A stretch of 64,000 bases of DNA from Nemophila menziesii (taxonomy: Eukaryota > Streptophyta > Magnoliopsida > Boraginales > Hydrophyllaceae), in contig JARWIR010000002.1 in the NCBI GenBank assembly GCA_029959085.1, forward strand, positions 33,195,733 to 33,259,732, written 5' to 3'. Shown piece after piece: positions 1 to 11,290 of this stretch. The notes beneath the pieces were generated by a model. That model was not told where the DNA came from. It did no database searches and saw only the letters and a list, made by a program, of their open reading frames with translations. Numbering within the stretch: the stretch's first letter is position 1; the number at the start of each line of letters is the position of its first letter. A program made the position numbers and the translations under genes.

Positions 1-1218
1 TTTTGCTAGTATGCACTAATCCTTCTAATTCTATCTATAGATCTAGTTCATAAGGGAGAATACTAGCTCTTGGTAATACTTAGTCAGGATTCTAAATTCC
101 ACTACCTTAGACCTTGAGAGCGACTAAGGGGGCTACGTCACAACCAAGAAGTGATTTAAAATAGGGTTATCAAACGCCACTAAGGCCCTAAGCAAATACT
201 GCAAGTCTTGGTGATACTGTGGTTAAAACAAACCTTAATGACTATCTAGTTAGAAGTATGTTTTGTCAGAACTGCTATCGACACTAGACATTATGTGGTG
301 GTTCAATAGTTAAACACCCTGTCAAGGAGAACATCTAACTACTCTTAAAACAATCCTAAAGTGATCAGTTCTAGGAAAGACAATAAATCAAAACACATAA
401 GCAAATATAAAGTAAGTAGCTAATATCAGATTAAAACATATAATTCCCAAAGAAACTTAGATAGAAGAATTAGAATTCATAGATTATACATATGCAAAAC
501 CCAAGCTATGGGAGGTTTAGTTCATACCTGAAGGAAATAAACTAAAAGAAATAATAAAAGACATCATCTTGCTCTCTACAATAAACTGGAAGAATAAAAC
601 CTTAAGAACTAATTACTATGAGGCAAGGATAATTTACAAGTGATATAAGGGTGTATTTATAGGTGTTTAGAAGACCTAATTCGTTTTCTTGAGGAATTGT
701 TAAGGTAATGGACTTCTAGCCCAACTCAAATTCGTATGGAAATAAAGATAAACACTGCTGCGTTGTTTTGGTCATAACTTCTTTATTATTGGTCCGATTT
801 TGCTCCACAAGATACCAAAAGAATCGCAACAGAATTTCCTACGCCCTTTAGGAGTAATCTACCAAATTCGGCCTCTTTATTAGGTAAAAACGCCTATCTT
901 TGCAGAATCCCAGATTTAGGCAGCTTTTCCTTTTCCATCTTTTTAGCAATTCTTTCCTTATCTCCAATTACCATGCATATCTCTTTCCATAAGTTGTTGT
1001 CTTTGACTTGGACTCTAATTAAACTCCATAATTATCTTTAAAGCTACACACTAAATAAACAATTAAACCCAATATGCTCTAAAAACAATAATTCTACAAA
1101 TCAAGACACAAAATAGGAAAGTGCACTAAAACTCAAGAAAATCGACATTATTGACTTCTAAAACACTAAAAATGATGTCTCATCTTAACATAAATCTATC
1201 ACAAATGAGGAGACATCA
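1..1218 (-). repeat. Athila-like LTR, family C (5' LTR, right part)
   Basis: Non-coding sequence ending in GAGACATCA at 1218, the same terminus as the other minus-oriented Athila-like LTRs here, whose reverse complement begins TGATGTCTCC. On the minus strand this is a 5' LTR whose element body lies left of the window. The stretch GGACTTCTAGCCCAACTCAA (708-727) also occurs, inverted, in the plus-oriented LTR at 55994-57951, so the two are put in one family (C). A TATAAATA box on the minus strand lies near 655. To its right family B LTR sequence resumes in mid-unit, so this element inserted into array unit 1. The left edge and TSD are outside the window. Confidence 0.72.
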
Positions 1219-2359
1219 AATACAAACCTCGTCAGGGCGATTATAAGCTACGTTTACACGAATAACTAATTACCCAATTGGCTACGTGGTTAGTTAAACT
1301 CGTCAAGATCAATCATGAATACCACGTGCTTATTATTTAGTATAATAATTAACCCCTCCCCCCCCCCCCCCCTCCCGGATGATCACCACCACTCATAAAT
1401 AGCCTAATTACTAATACCTATTTCTAATTGGCCTAATTAATAATAGTAAATAATTTTGAAATAATAAACAATATGAAATACCTAACTTTGAATTAAATTG
1501 GAACAATCCCAAATTCAAAAGTACTAAATTTATTAAATTAGGACCTATCCCATTATGCGATTCTCAAGTATATAAGGGTTAAGCTCATATTGAAATCAAA
1601 TACTGAAAAGAAATTGATTTGATACATGTCTCCTAAAAACAGAAATAAAAATAACCTAATTAGATGAATGACTTGAGTTATTGGTTGAATAAAAGAACTT
1701 CTCCAGCTTCTACAATTGCCTCTGCTTTGCTTTCTCTCTTTCTCTCTCAGAAAATTGGAAATAATTTGAAGTGTACTGATTTATGTGGTTTAAGAAGCCT
1801 TATATAGAGATTAAAAATGGATTGGGCACCTTTTTAACTTAATTAAATGATTAAGGGCCCAAGACCATTTTAAAATTTCCGCATCTACTATACACACTTT
1901 AGTAAAACAGATGTAACTTTCGCATCGTAAGTCCAAATCACCTAAAACCACTTCTCATATTTCGCTAACTCAAAGGCGCATCTTTTTCATTTGAACCACC
2001 AAGTCTGAATCTGCACCGTTTGAGCTCAGAAAGGGCTAGAAGTGGAGACTTTCCCGTTTCCAGTGCTCCTCCACCTTCACTAAAGTTATGTCTTTAGCTC
2101 CTTTAACACTTCTTTTGATCTTGAACTTTAAACTTCACTTATTCTCTTCATATTAATGCCTCCTAGCATCCATGTACCTAATAACTTCACACTAAACAAG
2201 CAAATTAACGCACAAAAGCTCTAAAAGCACCAAATAATTCTGAAGGAAGAAAGTGCAATATAGAAAAATATGCCTACAAATCAACTCACTTAGTCCAATT
2301 TCTACCTAAAATTATGTCTTCTACGAGCATTTATTTATAAGAAAAAATGGAGACAAACA
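1219..2359 (-). repeat. LTR-B tandem unit 1 (partial)
   Basis: Right-hand 1.1 kb of a family B Athila-like LTR. It aligns by eye along its whole length with 2760-3856 (shared landmarks: the CTCGTCAGGGCGATTATAAGC-type block, the TTATGCGATTCTCAAGTATA block, and a ATAATTAAATGATTAAGG block). It ends GGAGACAAACA and is followed at once by TGGTCGC, the start of the next unit, with no internal domain between. A pyrimidine tract of about 24 bases, nearly all C, at 1353-1376 interrupts the unit. No protein-coding potential is seen. Confidence 0.75.
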
Positions 2360-3856
2360 TGGTCGCTTCTAGAGTGTGATAAAAATCAACACTAAAGAAG
2401 AGAAGCGACTCCCGCAAGTATACGGGTCGTCCAAGTAATGATAGATAGAAACGGAACAATCTTCTCCACAGGGGATTGCTAGATATGACTGATTTGTTTA
2501 AGTGAGAAGTAGAATAATTGCAATACGAAATAAATAAAGATGAATGCTTGTTTTGGTTTTAGATTATGAAACTACTAAACTCAAGAAAGTAAATTAATTA
2601 GAGATTAACAAATGCAAATAAATAAAGAGTAAAAGAGTAGACGCAGATATGAGAACTAAACTTCACTCTTTTCTAGGGATCCACCTATCTTAATATCTAT
2701 AGGGCTTTAGTTTAAGGGTCAAGTTGGTAAATCTATACTAGTTAGGACTCTAACATCTCCTAACTCTCGTCAGAGCAGACTTAGAAGCTATCCTACAGTA
2801 TCACAAACCCCGTTAGGGTGATTATAAGCTACATTAAGATGAATAAGAAATTACCGAATTGTTTATGTGACTGGTCAAGCCCATTAGGATCAATGACCGC
2901 TTCCGGATGATCACTCGTGAATAGTTTAATTAATAATACCTATTTTTAGTTGTCCTAATTAAAAATAGTAAATAAGCTTGAAATAATAAATCATATGAAA
3001 TACCCAACTTAAATTGAATTGAAAGAATCCCAAATTTAAAACTACTATAATTATTAAATTAGGACTTAACCGATTATGCGATTCTCAAGTATATAAGGGT
3101 TGAACTCATATTGAAATTAAATACAAAAAATAGTTTGATTTGATACATGTCTCCTAAAATCAGAAATTAAAAAATACCTAATTAGATGAATGAGTTGAGT
3201 TGTTGGTTAAAGAAAAAAATTTCTCCAGCTTTTGTTCTTGCCACTGCTTTGGTCTCTCTCAGAAGATTAGACATAATATGACGCGCACTGATTTTTGAGG
3301 TTTAATAAGCTTTATATAGAGCTTAAAAACGGATTGAGCCCATATTTGACTTAATTAAATGATTAAGGGCCTAAGTCCATCTTATGATTCCCGCATCTGT
3401 TGTACACACTTTAGTAAAACATGTGTAACTTTCACATCGTAAGTCCAAATCACCTTAAACTACTTCTCAAATTTCGCTGACTCAGATACGCATATTTTAA
3501 TTTGAACCACCAGGTGTGAACTGCAACGTTTGGGCCCAGGAACGGAAGAAGTGACGACTTTCCAAATTCTAGTACTCCTCCACCTTTACTAAAGTGATGT
3601 ATTTTGCTCCTTTAACACTTCCTTTTGATCTTGGACTTTAAAAACCACTTCTTCTCTTCATCTTAATGCCTCCTAGAATCCATGTACCTAATAACTTTAA
3701 ACTAAACAAGCAAATTAACGCACAAAAGATCTGAAAGTAACAATATTATAATTCTGAAGAAAGAAAGTGAAATATATAAAAATATGCATAAAAATCAACT
3801 CACTAAGTCCAATTTCTACTAAGGGAATTTATTTATCACCAAAAGGGAGACAAACT
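2360..3856 (-). repeat. LTR-B tandem unit 2 (complete)
   Basis: Complete 1497-bp unit starting TGGTCGCTTCTAGAGTGTG and ending GGAGACAAACT. Start and body match the free-standing LTR at 61836-63350, which has a gag fragment beside it; this identifies the unit as an Athila-like LTR read on the minus strand. A CTTATATAGAGC block near 3309-3320 gives a TATATAAG box on the minus strand. The unit abuts its neighbours without gag, PBS or polypurine tract. There are no ORFs worth calling. Confidence 0.8.
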
Positions 3857-4325
3857 TGGTCGCTCTTAGAGTGTAATAAAAATCATCACTAAAGAAGAGA
3901 AGTGACTACCGCATGTGACAGGTCGTCCAAGTAATAATAGGTAAAACATGATAATCGTCTCCACAAGTATTGCTAGATATGACTAATTTTAGTTTAAGTG
4001 AGAAGTAGAATTAATTTAAATACAAAATAAATAAAGATTAATGTTTGGTTGAGTATCTGATTATAAAACTATATAACAAAATAAAGTAAATTAACTAGAT
4101 ATTTACAGAATGCTTATAAAATAAAGACTAAAAGAGTGGACGCAAATATGAGATGTATACTTGAGTCTCTCTAGGATACACCTAAGTTCAAATATTTAGT
4201 GCTTTCGTTTAAGGGTCAAACTAGGAATTCTATAATAGATGGGACTCTAACATCTCCTAACTTCCGTTAGGGCAGACTTAGAAGCTATCATACATTATTA
4301 CAAACCTCGTCAGGGCGATCATAGG
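3857..4325 (-). repeat. LTR-B tandem unit 3, left segment
   Basis: First 469 bp of unit 3 (starts TGGTCGCTCTTAGAGTG). It breaks off at GGGCGATCATAGG where Athila element A1 begins. The sequence resumes at 18553 with ATAATCTACGTTCAGACG, matching the ATTATAAGCTACGTTYAGACG order of other units. The A1 insertion therefore split the unit. The flanking 5-mers ATAGG and ATAAT share only ATA, as expected for a decayed 5-bp TSD. Confidence 0.78.
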
Positions 4326-5540
4326 TGGTGGTCCTTTGTGTGTTCTAGAAAAATGCAATTAAGGAAAAGAGAACCAGAACCGCAAGTGTACGGTTGTCCA
4401 AAGTAATATAAGTGATAAAACAGATTCGTTCTCAGGGACGAAATGGTTGACTCTAATGCTTATCAAATAGTAGTTAATTGCACGTGAAAATAAGTAAATG
4501 ATTTTTAGAAGTGTTTGTTTGGTTTTCTAATGCTAAGACAATAAATTGAAATACTAAATTAATGCAAGTAATTAACTAGACGTAAGAAAATAAAGTGTTT
4601 ACGCAAGATGAGAAGGCAGTGCTTGAGAGACGCTAGGATATCACCTAATTATCATTCATTTCATGCATTGTTTAAGGGACAAATTGGTAAATTTGTATTG
4701 CTCGTGATTCGGAATTATCCTTACCCCCATCAGGGTGGACTAAGGAGCTACTCTAAAGTGCTACAAACCCCGTCAGGGTGATTATAGTCCACTCTCAAGT
4801 GATTAAGTCTAATTTACCCAATAGGCCATAGGTTTAATTAAGCTCGTCAGAGTCTAATTTCTAACCTATATTCATTAACTAGTTCTTTACCCAGACCCCC
4901 CATCAAGGTGATCCAATCGCCACTAATTGGAATAGCCTAGATACTAAGTCCTATTATTAATTGATCGGGTCAATAATAATAGATAAAATGCAAATTAAAG
5001 AAAAATACAATTTACCCAATTTGATTTAAATAATAATTATCCCAAATCCAAACATATGAAACGAAATCAACTGGGATTAACCCATTATGCGTTCTCAAGC
5101 ACTTAATGAAATTAGCTCATGCTAATGTGAAATACTAAATTAAAAGAAATAAAAGTATTCATATTGTTTTACAGAAAGAAATAAAAGAAAACCTAATTTT
5201 GGAATTAGATTAGCTGTGATTTGGAGATATAGACCGTCTCCAACTCTGTAGCTTTCTCCTCTTCCTTGCCTTGACTTCTCTCTAATGCTTTCTTTTGTAA
5301 AAAGTGAATTGTGTGAAAAATAGAAGTCAAAACCCTTATTTATACTCCAGAATTCGGACTTGGACCTTAGGCTAAGGTTTAAATGAAATAATAAAGGCCC
5401 AAGTCTATTATCTTAGCCCAAAATCCCGTAACTGCTACACCACCTCCACTGAAACAGCTCTAACCGGCTCGTTTCAACTCGGATTGACCTCATTCCAGTT
5501 GCTAAAGTTCCGTAACTCAATGGGGCACGTTTTCTCTCAA
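4326..5540 (-). repeat. A1 3' LTR, left part
   Basis: Starts TGGTGGTCCTTTGTGTGTTC, identical to the start of the 5' LTR at 16976, and stays collinear with it to about CACGTTTTCTCT, where the chromovirus begins. It continues at 10946 (TAAATCTACTCTTAGGTGGC). About 15 bp present in the intact LTR (18192-18206 region) are missing at the junction. Contains four spaced copies of a CCCCGTCAGGGTGAT-like motif that occurs in all LTR families of this window. Confidence 0.85.
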
Positions 5541-5907
5541 TGAAAGCACCAATGAAATGATTTATAAATAATAATGGTATATATATTAATAATTATTATT
5601 AATTACAGTATTTAAATAAATTATACTGTAATATAATTATTGAATATCTACATTCCCATAATGGTATGGAACAAGAGAATATTATAAGAAGGAAGGAGGG
5701 AAAAGAAGATTCAAGAGATAAGAAGGAAACTTTATTTATTTTTTCACATATATCTTTCTATACTTTCTATTACAATATATAAATACAATTCACCATAACG
5801 GTAATAAACCGTTATGCTATTCTAATTTCAAATATTAATCAATAATCCCTTCCCGCCTAACATAATATTTCCTAAACCTAATCTAAACCTAATCCAAAGT
5901 CATAACA
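5541..5907 (-). repeat. Chromovirus 3' LTR
   Basis: 367 bp, TGAAAGCACC to GTCATAACA on the plus strand, matching 10652-10945. It is about 73 bp longer than the other LTR because of an AT-rich insert near 5568-5640 made of ATTAATAATTATTATT-like repeats. Most of the remaining 290 bp is near-identical between the two copies. Confidence 0.85.
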
Positions 5908-6138
5908 ATTTAGCCGCTAATGAAACGATCTTGATAAACTTTATTTATAAATACTAATAATTACAATAATAATTTGCAAGCAATTTAGAGATCTTGCATT
6001 TATTGAATTACATATATTTACATGATGAGAATAATTGAAATACAAGGAAGATATAAGAGAAGAGATGTAGAAGTCAGGGAAGGAATTTTCTAATTTTTCT
6101 GGATAACCGTTGCCTCCTGCTTCTCTCTTATTATAACT
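5908..6138. other. Chromovirus 3' untranslated stretch
   Basis: About 230 bp between the 3' LTR and the stop codon of the chromodomain ORF. AT-rich, with the 3' polypurine tract expected at its left end. I see no further ORF or repeat in it. Confidence 0.5.
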
Positions 6139-6723
6139 TTAGCCAAGTACATAACCGTTAAATTTCTTAGGAACTATTTTATGACGGTTACTCTTACATT
6201 GTTGAAAGTCTCTATCCCCAGGTTCGGAAGGCATAACATTTCCCCGCCCACTTTCGAGAACCTTGTCCTCAAGGTTCGGATAATTTTTCAGAATGATCGT
6301 TGCATCTTCCCATGTTGCCTCTTCCGTGGATAATCCTTCCCATTGAACTTGTACTTGTTGAACTTCAGAACCTTGACGTTGGATTGTACGTTTGGATAAG
6401 ATAGCCACCGGTTGAACAATTGGGGTAGTTGGGGTAGACAATAGTGGTAACGGAATTGTCTGATGAACAATATTACCAGAGCACTTCTTTAACATTGAAA
6501 CATGAAACACTGGATGTATACGGGCTGTCTGGGGTAGTTCCAATTCATAAGCAACTGAACCAATACATTTAATAACCTTGAAAGGTCCAAAATATCTCGG
6601 ACCAAGCTTGTGGTAGCATTGTAAACGGACAGAAAGTTTCCGATAAGGTTGAAGTTTCACAAATACCCAATCACCAACAGCAAAATGTACGTCACGGCGC
6701 TTCTTATCAGCGTTGTTTTTCAT
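6139..6723 (-). pseudogene. Chromovirus integrase C-terminus with chromodomain
   Basis: Open for 194 codons. The first 80 residues form the end of the integrase, with the GPRYFGPFKV (GPY/F) motif followed by YELELPQTARIHPVFHVSML. A chromodomain-like module then follows (about residues 105-160), with VQVQWEGLSTEEATWED. In chromoviruses this module is thought to steer integration toward modified histones. The segment directly continues the integrase core on its right but in another frame, so the pol polyprotein is broken near 6725. Confidence 0.83.
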
Positions 6724-6729
6724 TCGGTG

Positions 6730-7643
6730 TTATGCTTTTAGCATGTTCTCCTTTAAGGTTTGAAGCAATACATCACGTTGAATTAGATCTTGATTGACAT
6801 TATCATTAGTAGTTGACCCAGAAATATAACGTTCAATAGTAGGAGGGGGTCGACCATACAATGCCTCAAATGGTGTCATTCCAGCGGCCGTGTGAAAAGA
6901 AGTATTATACCAGTATTCCGCCCAAGGTAAAAAATTTGTCCACTTCTCAGGATGATCATGAACAAAACATCGAAGATACATCTCAACATATTTATTTAAT
7001 ACCTCTATTTGGCCATCAGTTTGAGGATGATAGGAGGTGGTCATTGCCAGAGTATTTCCCTGTAGACGAAATAATTCCTTCCAAAAGGAGCTCAAAAATA
7101 GAGGATCACGATCAGAAACAATGGTTCGCGGCATACCATGAAGACGCAAGATCTCCTTTACAAATATATCTGCCACAACCTGACTAGTAAATGTTGTAGG
7201 AAGTGCACAAAAGTGACCATACTTAGTAAGGCGATCCACCACTACGAATATTGATGTCTTTCCTTGCGAACACGGTAGCCCTGTGATAAAATCCATAGAA
7301 ATATCTTCCCAAACCTTATTAGGTATAGGTAATGGTTGAAGAAGTCCTGCTGGTGATGACTGAAGAAATTTCATTTGTTGACAAATAATACAATCTGCCA
7401 CATACAAATTCACATCTTTCCGCATATTTACCCAAAAAAATTAGCTGCCAACCTTTTGTAAGTTCTAAGAGTTCCAGAATGCCCTCCTGTAGGTGTGTTA
7501 TGGAATTTAGTAATTAAAACATGTTTTAAACTCGAATGTTCGGACAACACAAGTCTATTCCGATAATAAAGAAGGCCATCTCGGACATAATAAAATTGCA
7601 TACTCAACGGATCTTTCTCCAATTTCTCGTGCAATTGTATCAA
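6730..7643 (-). pseudogene. Chromovirus integrase (zinc finger and catalytic core)
   Basis: Two adjoining open stretches (7643-7428 and 7425-6730). The first ends in the N-terminal zinc-binding region (KFHNTPTGGHSG); its cysteine pair CIICQQ opens the second. The core shows the DDE residues in MDFITGLP, IVSDRDPLF and SYHPQTDGQIEVLN, followed by WAEYWYNTSFHTAAGMTPFE. The stretches are separated by an in-frame stop at 7428-7430, next to a homopolymer T run on the coding strand. This looks like a one-base length change rather than a substitution. The enzyme would insert element cDNA into chromosomes; this copy cannot make it intact. Confidence 0.85.
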
Positions 7644-7664
7644 GTCCTTTTCTTTTGCATTCTC

Positions 7665-9021
7665 TTAACGTAATTCTTTGACAAAATCGAAATGAGGTGT
7701 TGTGACAGCAAAAAATACATTAAAATCAGTTGGGTATCTTGAAAGAGCATCTGCCACGGTATTCTCCTTTCCAGGACGATAATTAATATCAAAGACGTAT
7801 CCCAATAATTTGGAAAGCCATTGTCGTTGTTCCGGTGTCTGAATCGTTTGATCGTTAAGCTCCTTCAAACTACGTTGATCTGTGCGAATAAAAAAAATTT
7901 CTACCCAAAAGATAATGCCTCCATTTTGAAACTGACTGTGTAATGGCATACATTTCTCGATGATATGCCGAGGACCCCTGCATCCGCGGTGACAATTTTG
8001 CACTGAAAAAAGCAATAGGATGTCCATCTTGGCTGGGTACCGCACCAATTCCAATTCCTGATGCATCGGTCTCCACGACAAATTGTTTTGTGAAATCAGG
8101 TAAGGCTAATATAGGTGTTGATGTAAGCGCGGATTTTAATTGATTGAAAGCCTGGAAAGATATATCTGTCCATTCAAATGAATCTTTTCTCAATAAATCA
8201 GTGAGAGGCGAAGCTATACGAGCATAACTCTTGATAAAAGGTCAATAATAACCTGTTAGACCGAAAAATCCGCGTAATGTTTTCAGATTATGAGGAATAA
8301 GCCAATCCACCACTGCTTGAATTTTTCCAAGATCCATACTTACTCCCTTGCCGCTTACTACATGCCCCAAGTATTCAACTTTGTCTTAACCAAAGACACA
8401 TTTGGATAGTTTTGCAACAAATTTATGAGATGACAAAATTTGTAAAACCAATTCCAAATGCTGTAAATGTTCCGCCATCGAACGACTATACACAAGAATA
8501 TCATCAAAAAATACCAACACAAATTTACACAAGTATGGATTAAAAATTTGATTCATTGCAGCTTGAAATGTTGATGGTGCATTTGTTAGGCCGAAAGGCA
8601 TCACTAAGTATTCATAATGACCTTCATGAGTCCGAAAGGCAGTCTTATGAATATCATGTGGTTGAACTCTTATTTGATGATACCCAGAAATTAAATCCAG
8701 TTTTGAAAAAACCATCGAACCATGTAATTCATCGAGCAATTCATCCACTGTAGAGATCGGAAAACGGTCTTTTACTGTAACTGCATTTAAGAAAAGATAA
8801 TCAGTACAAAAACGCCACGTACCATCTTTCTTTTTCACCAAAATTACGGGAGATGAAAACGGACTAGTACTTGGCCGTATAATTCCTTCTTTAAGCATAT
8901 CCGAAACCAAGCGTTCAATTTCCGTCTTTTGGCAATGAGGGTATCTATACATACGAACATTAACAGGCTCAGCTGAAGGTAATAAATGAATGGAATGATC
9001 AAAATTCCTTTGCGGAGGCAA
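7665..9021 (-). pseudogene. Chromovirus reverse transcriptase and RNase H
   Basis: RT is readable at 9021-8386: [29 protein letters not shown] and the active-site box [10 protein letters not shown] (FFDD in place of the usual YxDD). RNase H follows at 8193-7665: VETDASGIGIGAV at the first catalytic Asp, then a frame change, then IRTDQRSLK and ENTVADALSR. Stops interrupt the RT connection (about 8386 and 8240) and frames shift near 7930 and 8000. These domains copy the element RNA into DNA and remove the RNA template. Confidence 0.86.
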
Positions 9022-9200
9022 ATTATTGGGTTTCTTGAATACATTACTATATTTTCTAGCAGTGGTCCCAAATAAGGATGAATACCATCAGTAATCTTTG
9101 TTCTTTCAACACAAACATGCAATTGATGAAAACATTCCACATCATCAACATCAGACAAACAACGGAAAGAATGAAACTTTATCGGCCGCGGATTTAAATG

Positions 9201-9865
9201 TCATACCCCTTGTAAACAAATGTCATTACCCTTGTGATTAAATGAAAGAGTCAGATCATGAGAATCATGGAGAACTTTTCCCAAAGATGCTAGCCACTGT
9301 ACCCCCAATACTATATCAGCACCATGTAAAGGAAGAACAAATAGATACACACAAAAAATAACACCCTGAATATGTAATTCAACATTTTGATACAACCCTC
9401 ACTAATTAACATACCACCATTGCCAACCATAACACGAAATCGTGATGATGACTCAATTGGAAATCCCAAATGTTTAGCAACACGATTCTGGATAAAAAAT
9501 TTAGTCGATCCACTATCAACAAGAACTTGTAACGACGTACCTGTCACCAAGGCATCCAAACGAATCGTAGTCGGGGATGATGATCCGCCTAGAGCATGAA
9601 ATGATGTATCACTGACAAGTTGGAGTTCTGCTTCATGAAGAGAAGTTTCAGAATCATCGATAATACAATCAGAGTCTACAATATCAGGATCCAAGATGTA
9701 AAGTAGTGGTGGTGTTTTATAACGATGACCGCGGGCCCATTTCTCATCACAATTATAACAAAGTTTAAGATCACAATGATTTTGCATTTCAGCGGCAGTT
9801 AGTTTACGAATAGGAAATCTATGTGTTACAGGTTTGGTTATTAACGGTTCATTAGGTGTCGGCAA
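9201..9865 (-). pseudogene. Chromovirus Gag zinc knuckle and aspartic protease
   Basis: Overlapping frames 9865-9311 and 9395-9201. A zinc-knuckle remnant reads CYNCDEKWARGHRY, in which the last Cys of the usual CCHC set is Tyr. The protease follows with the active-site triplet in VLVDSGST and, after a frame change, the flap-distal segment LPLHGADIVLGVQWL. The protease would cut the Gag-Pol polyprotein in virus-like particles. Upstream it joins gag (10639-10013), with a broken frame at 9870-10010. Confidence 0.78.
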
Positions 9866-10012
9866 TAATGTAGGTTGTTGCCCTGTATCAATAGATTTTC
9901 TATAATCATGTCGAAGTTGAACACGACGAGACTATATAAATTTTGCTTCATGTAATCTAGCCAAGGCAATACACTGTGACATCGATTGAGGACGGAAAGC
10001 CTTCACTTCATT

Positions 10013-10639
10013 TCAAAGATCCTGTTTCAAACCAGACAAGAAACAACTAACCAGAGCAGATTCAGATAACCCTTGTGTACTATTTGAAAGCGCTTCAAAC
10101 TTGGATTGATAATCTTGAACAGAATTTGTGTATTGAAGTTTAAATAGCGCCCCTTGATGATCTTCAAATTCTGTAGGTCCAAACCGAATTTCTAAAAGCC
10201 GAACAAAGTCCGCCCACGTATTAAATGGACTAGTATTATTCATCCATTGAAACCATTGCAAAGCCGGACCATCCATATGGAGGGAAGCCAAATCTAATCG
10301 TTGGTTATCACTTACAGAATGAAATGAAAAAAAATGATCTGCCTTGAATATCCAGCCGAGTGGATCATTACCATCAAATCTGGGAAAATCAATACGAACA
10401 TGACGAAAAATATTATTTTCATGAACGGTTGATGTGGAATGTAAAATTGATTTGGGATCTCCAGATCTGTTCGTGCCCTCGTTGTGATTAAGTGATTGTT
10501 GCACACGTGCATCCATTGTATTAAGTTTTACCGTTAGATCTAATATGGCATCTGAAAGTTGTGTGGTTAGAGCAGAGATTTGTTCTTGTATATGTTTGAT
10601 CGCTGCATCCATTGTTTGAATACGTGTTCCATCAGCCAT
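10013..10639 (-). pseudogene. Chromovirus Gag (capsid region)
   Basis: Open for 208 codons from an ATG at 10639. A short predicted coiled coil (residues 1-45: MDAAIKHIQEQISALTTQLS) precedes the retrotransposon Gag core, with IDFPRFDGNDPLGWIFKADHFF, DGPALQWFQW and FVRLLEIRFGPTEFED. The start codon lies only 12 bases after the 5' LTR, leaving no room for a normal primer-binding site and leader. The frame closes at 10013 in a stop, after LVSCFLSGLKQDL, before the zinc-knuckle part. Confidence 0.82.
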
Positions 10640-10651
10640 GGTTCAATTCAA

Positions 10652-10945
10652 TGAAAGCACCAATGAAATGAATAGATTAAATACATTCCAATAATGAAAT
10701 GGAAGAAGAGAATTATAGAATAGAAGAAGGAAGGAGGAAAAAGAAGACTCAAGAGATAAGAAGGAAACTTTATTTATCTTTTCACATATATCTTTCTATA
10801 CTTTCTATTACAATATATAAATACAATTCACCATAACTGTAATAAACCGTTATGCTATTCTAATTTCAAATACTAATCAATAATCCCTTCCCGCCTAACA
10901 TAATATTTCCTAAACCTAATATAAACCTAATCCAAAGTCATAACA
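10652..10945 (-). repeat. Chromovirus 5' LTR
   Basis: 294 bp, TGAAAGCACC to GTCATAACA on plus. It matches 5541-5907 apart from a 73-bp AT-rich difference. Read on the minus strand it ends ...TTGGTGCTTTCA and runs directly into TTGAATTGAACC and the gag ATG. Confidence 0.85.
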
Positions 10946-11290
10946 TAAATCTACTCTTAGGTGGCTCGAAATCAGCAATATTTGGCAACTTTCCAGATTT
11001 GCAACTTTAAAATATCAATTCTTCGGGATTTGTCTTCATGCTTTGACTCCATATCACGACCTTTGACTTTATTCTCGGATTCCTCTTCTAGTTAATATTC
11101 AAAACCTACAAACTTTTCACTAAAATACCCAATATTACGCGCAAAAGTTTAATAAATTAAAAATGCTAGAAATAAAAGAGGAAATTCGGATTATTGCATA
11201 TTTAGTCCAAAAGTCTATCAAAATAGTCGGATAAACACCAAAAAGGATGTCTCCCAAGGGCATAAGATTAGAACATTTAGGGAGACATCA
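10946..11290 (-). repeat. A1 3' LTR, right part
   Basis: Resumes the A1 LTR interrupted at 5540 and ends GGGAGACATCA at 11290. It contains the LTR block TTACGCGCAAAAGTTTAATA and the inner GATGTCTCCCAAGGGCATAA that partly repeats the LTR terminus. Combined A1 3' LTR length without the chromovirus is 1560 bp, against 1577 for the 5' LTR. Confidence 0.85.

Larger units (their letters stand above)
5541..10945 (-). mobile_element. Reina-like chromovirus (Ty3/gypsy), decayed
   Basis: A 5.4-kb element on the minus strand with short LTRs (10652-10945 and 5541-5907) and the order gag, protease, RT, RNase H, integrase, chromodomain, which defines a chromovirus. Small size, short LTRs and the RT/gag sequence style fit the Reina lineage best; that assignment is from memory, not a tree. 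Every domain is recognisable but the reading frame is broken by stops and frameshifts throughout. It lies inside the 3' LTR of A1. No clear TSD is seen (flanks CTCAA and TAAAT). No primer-binding site separates the 5' LTR from the gag start. Confidence 0.85.

Noticed and set aside
6861..7187. Plus-strand open stretch of 108 codons
   Set aside because: It is the antisense shadow of the chromovirus integrase core on the minus strand.
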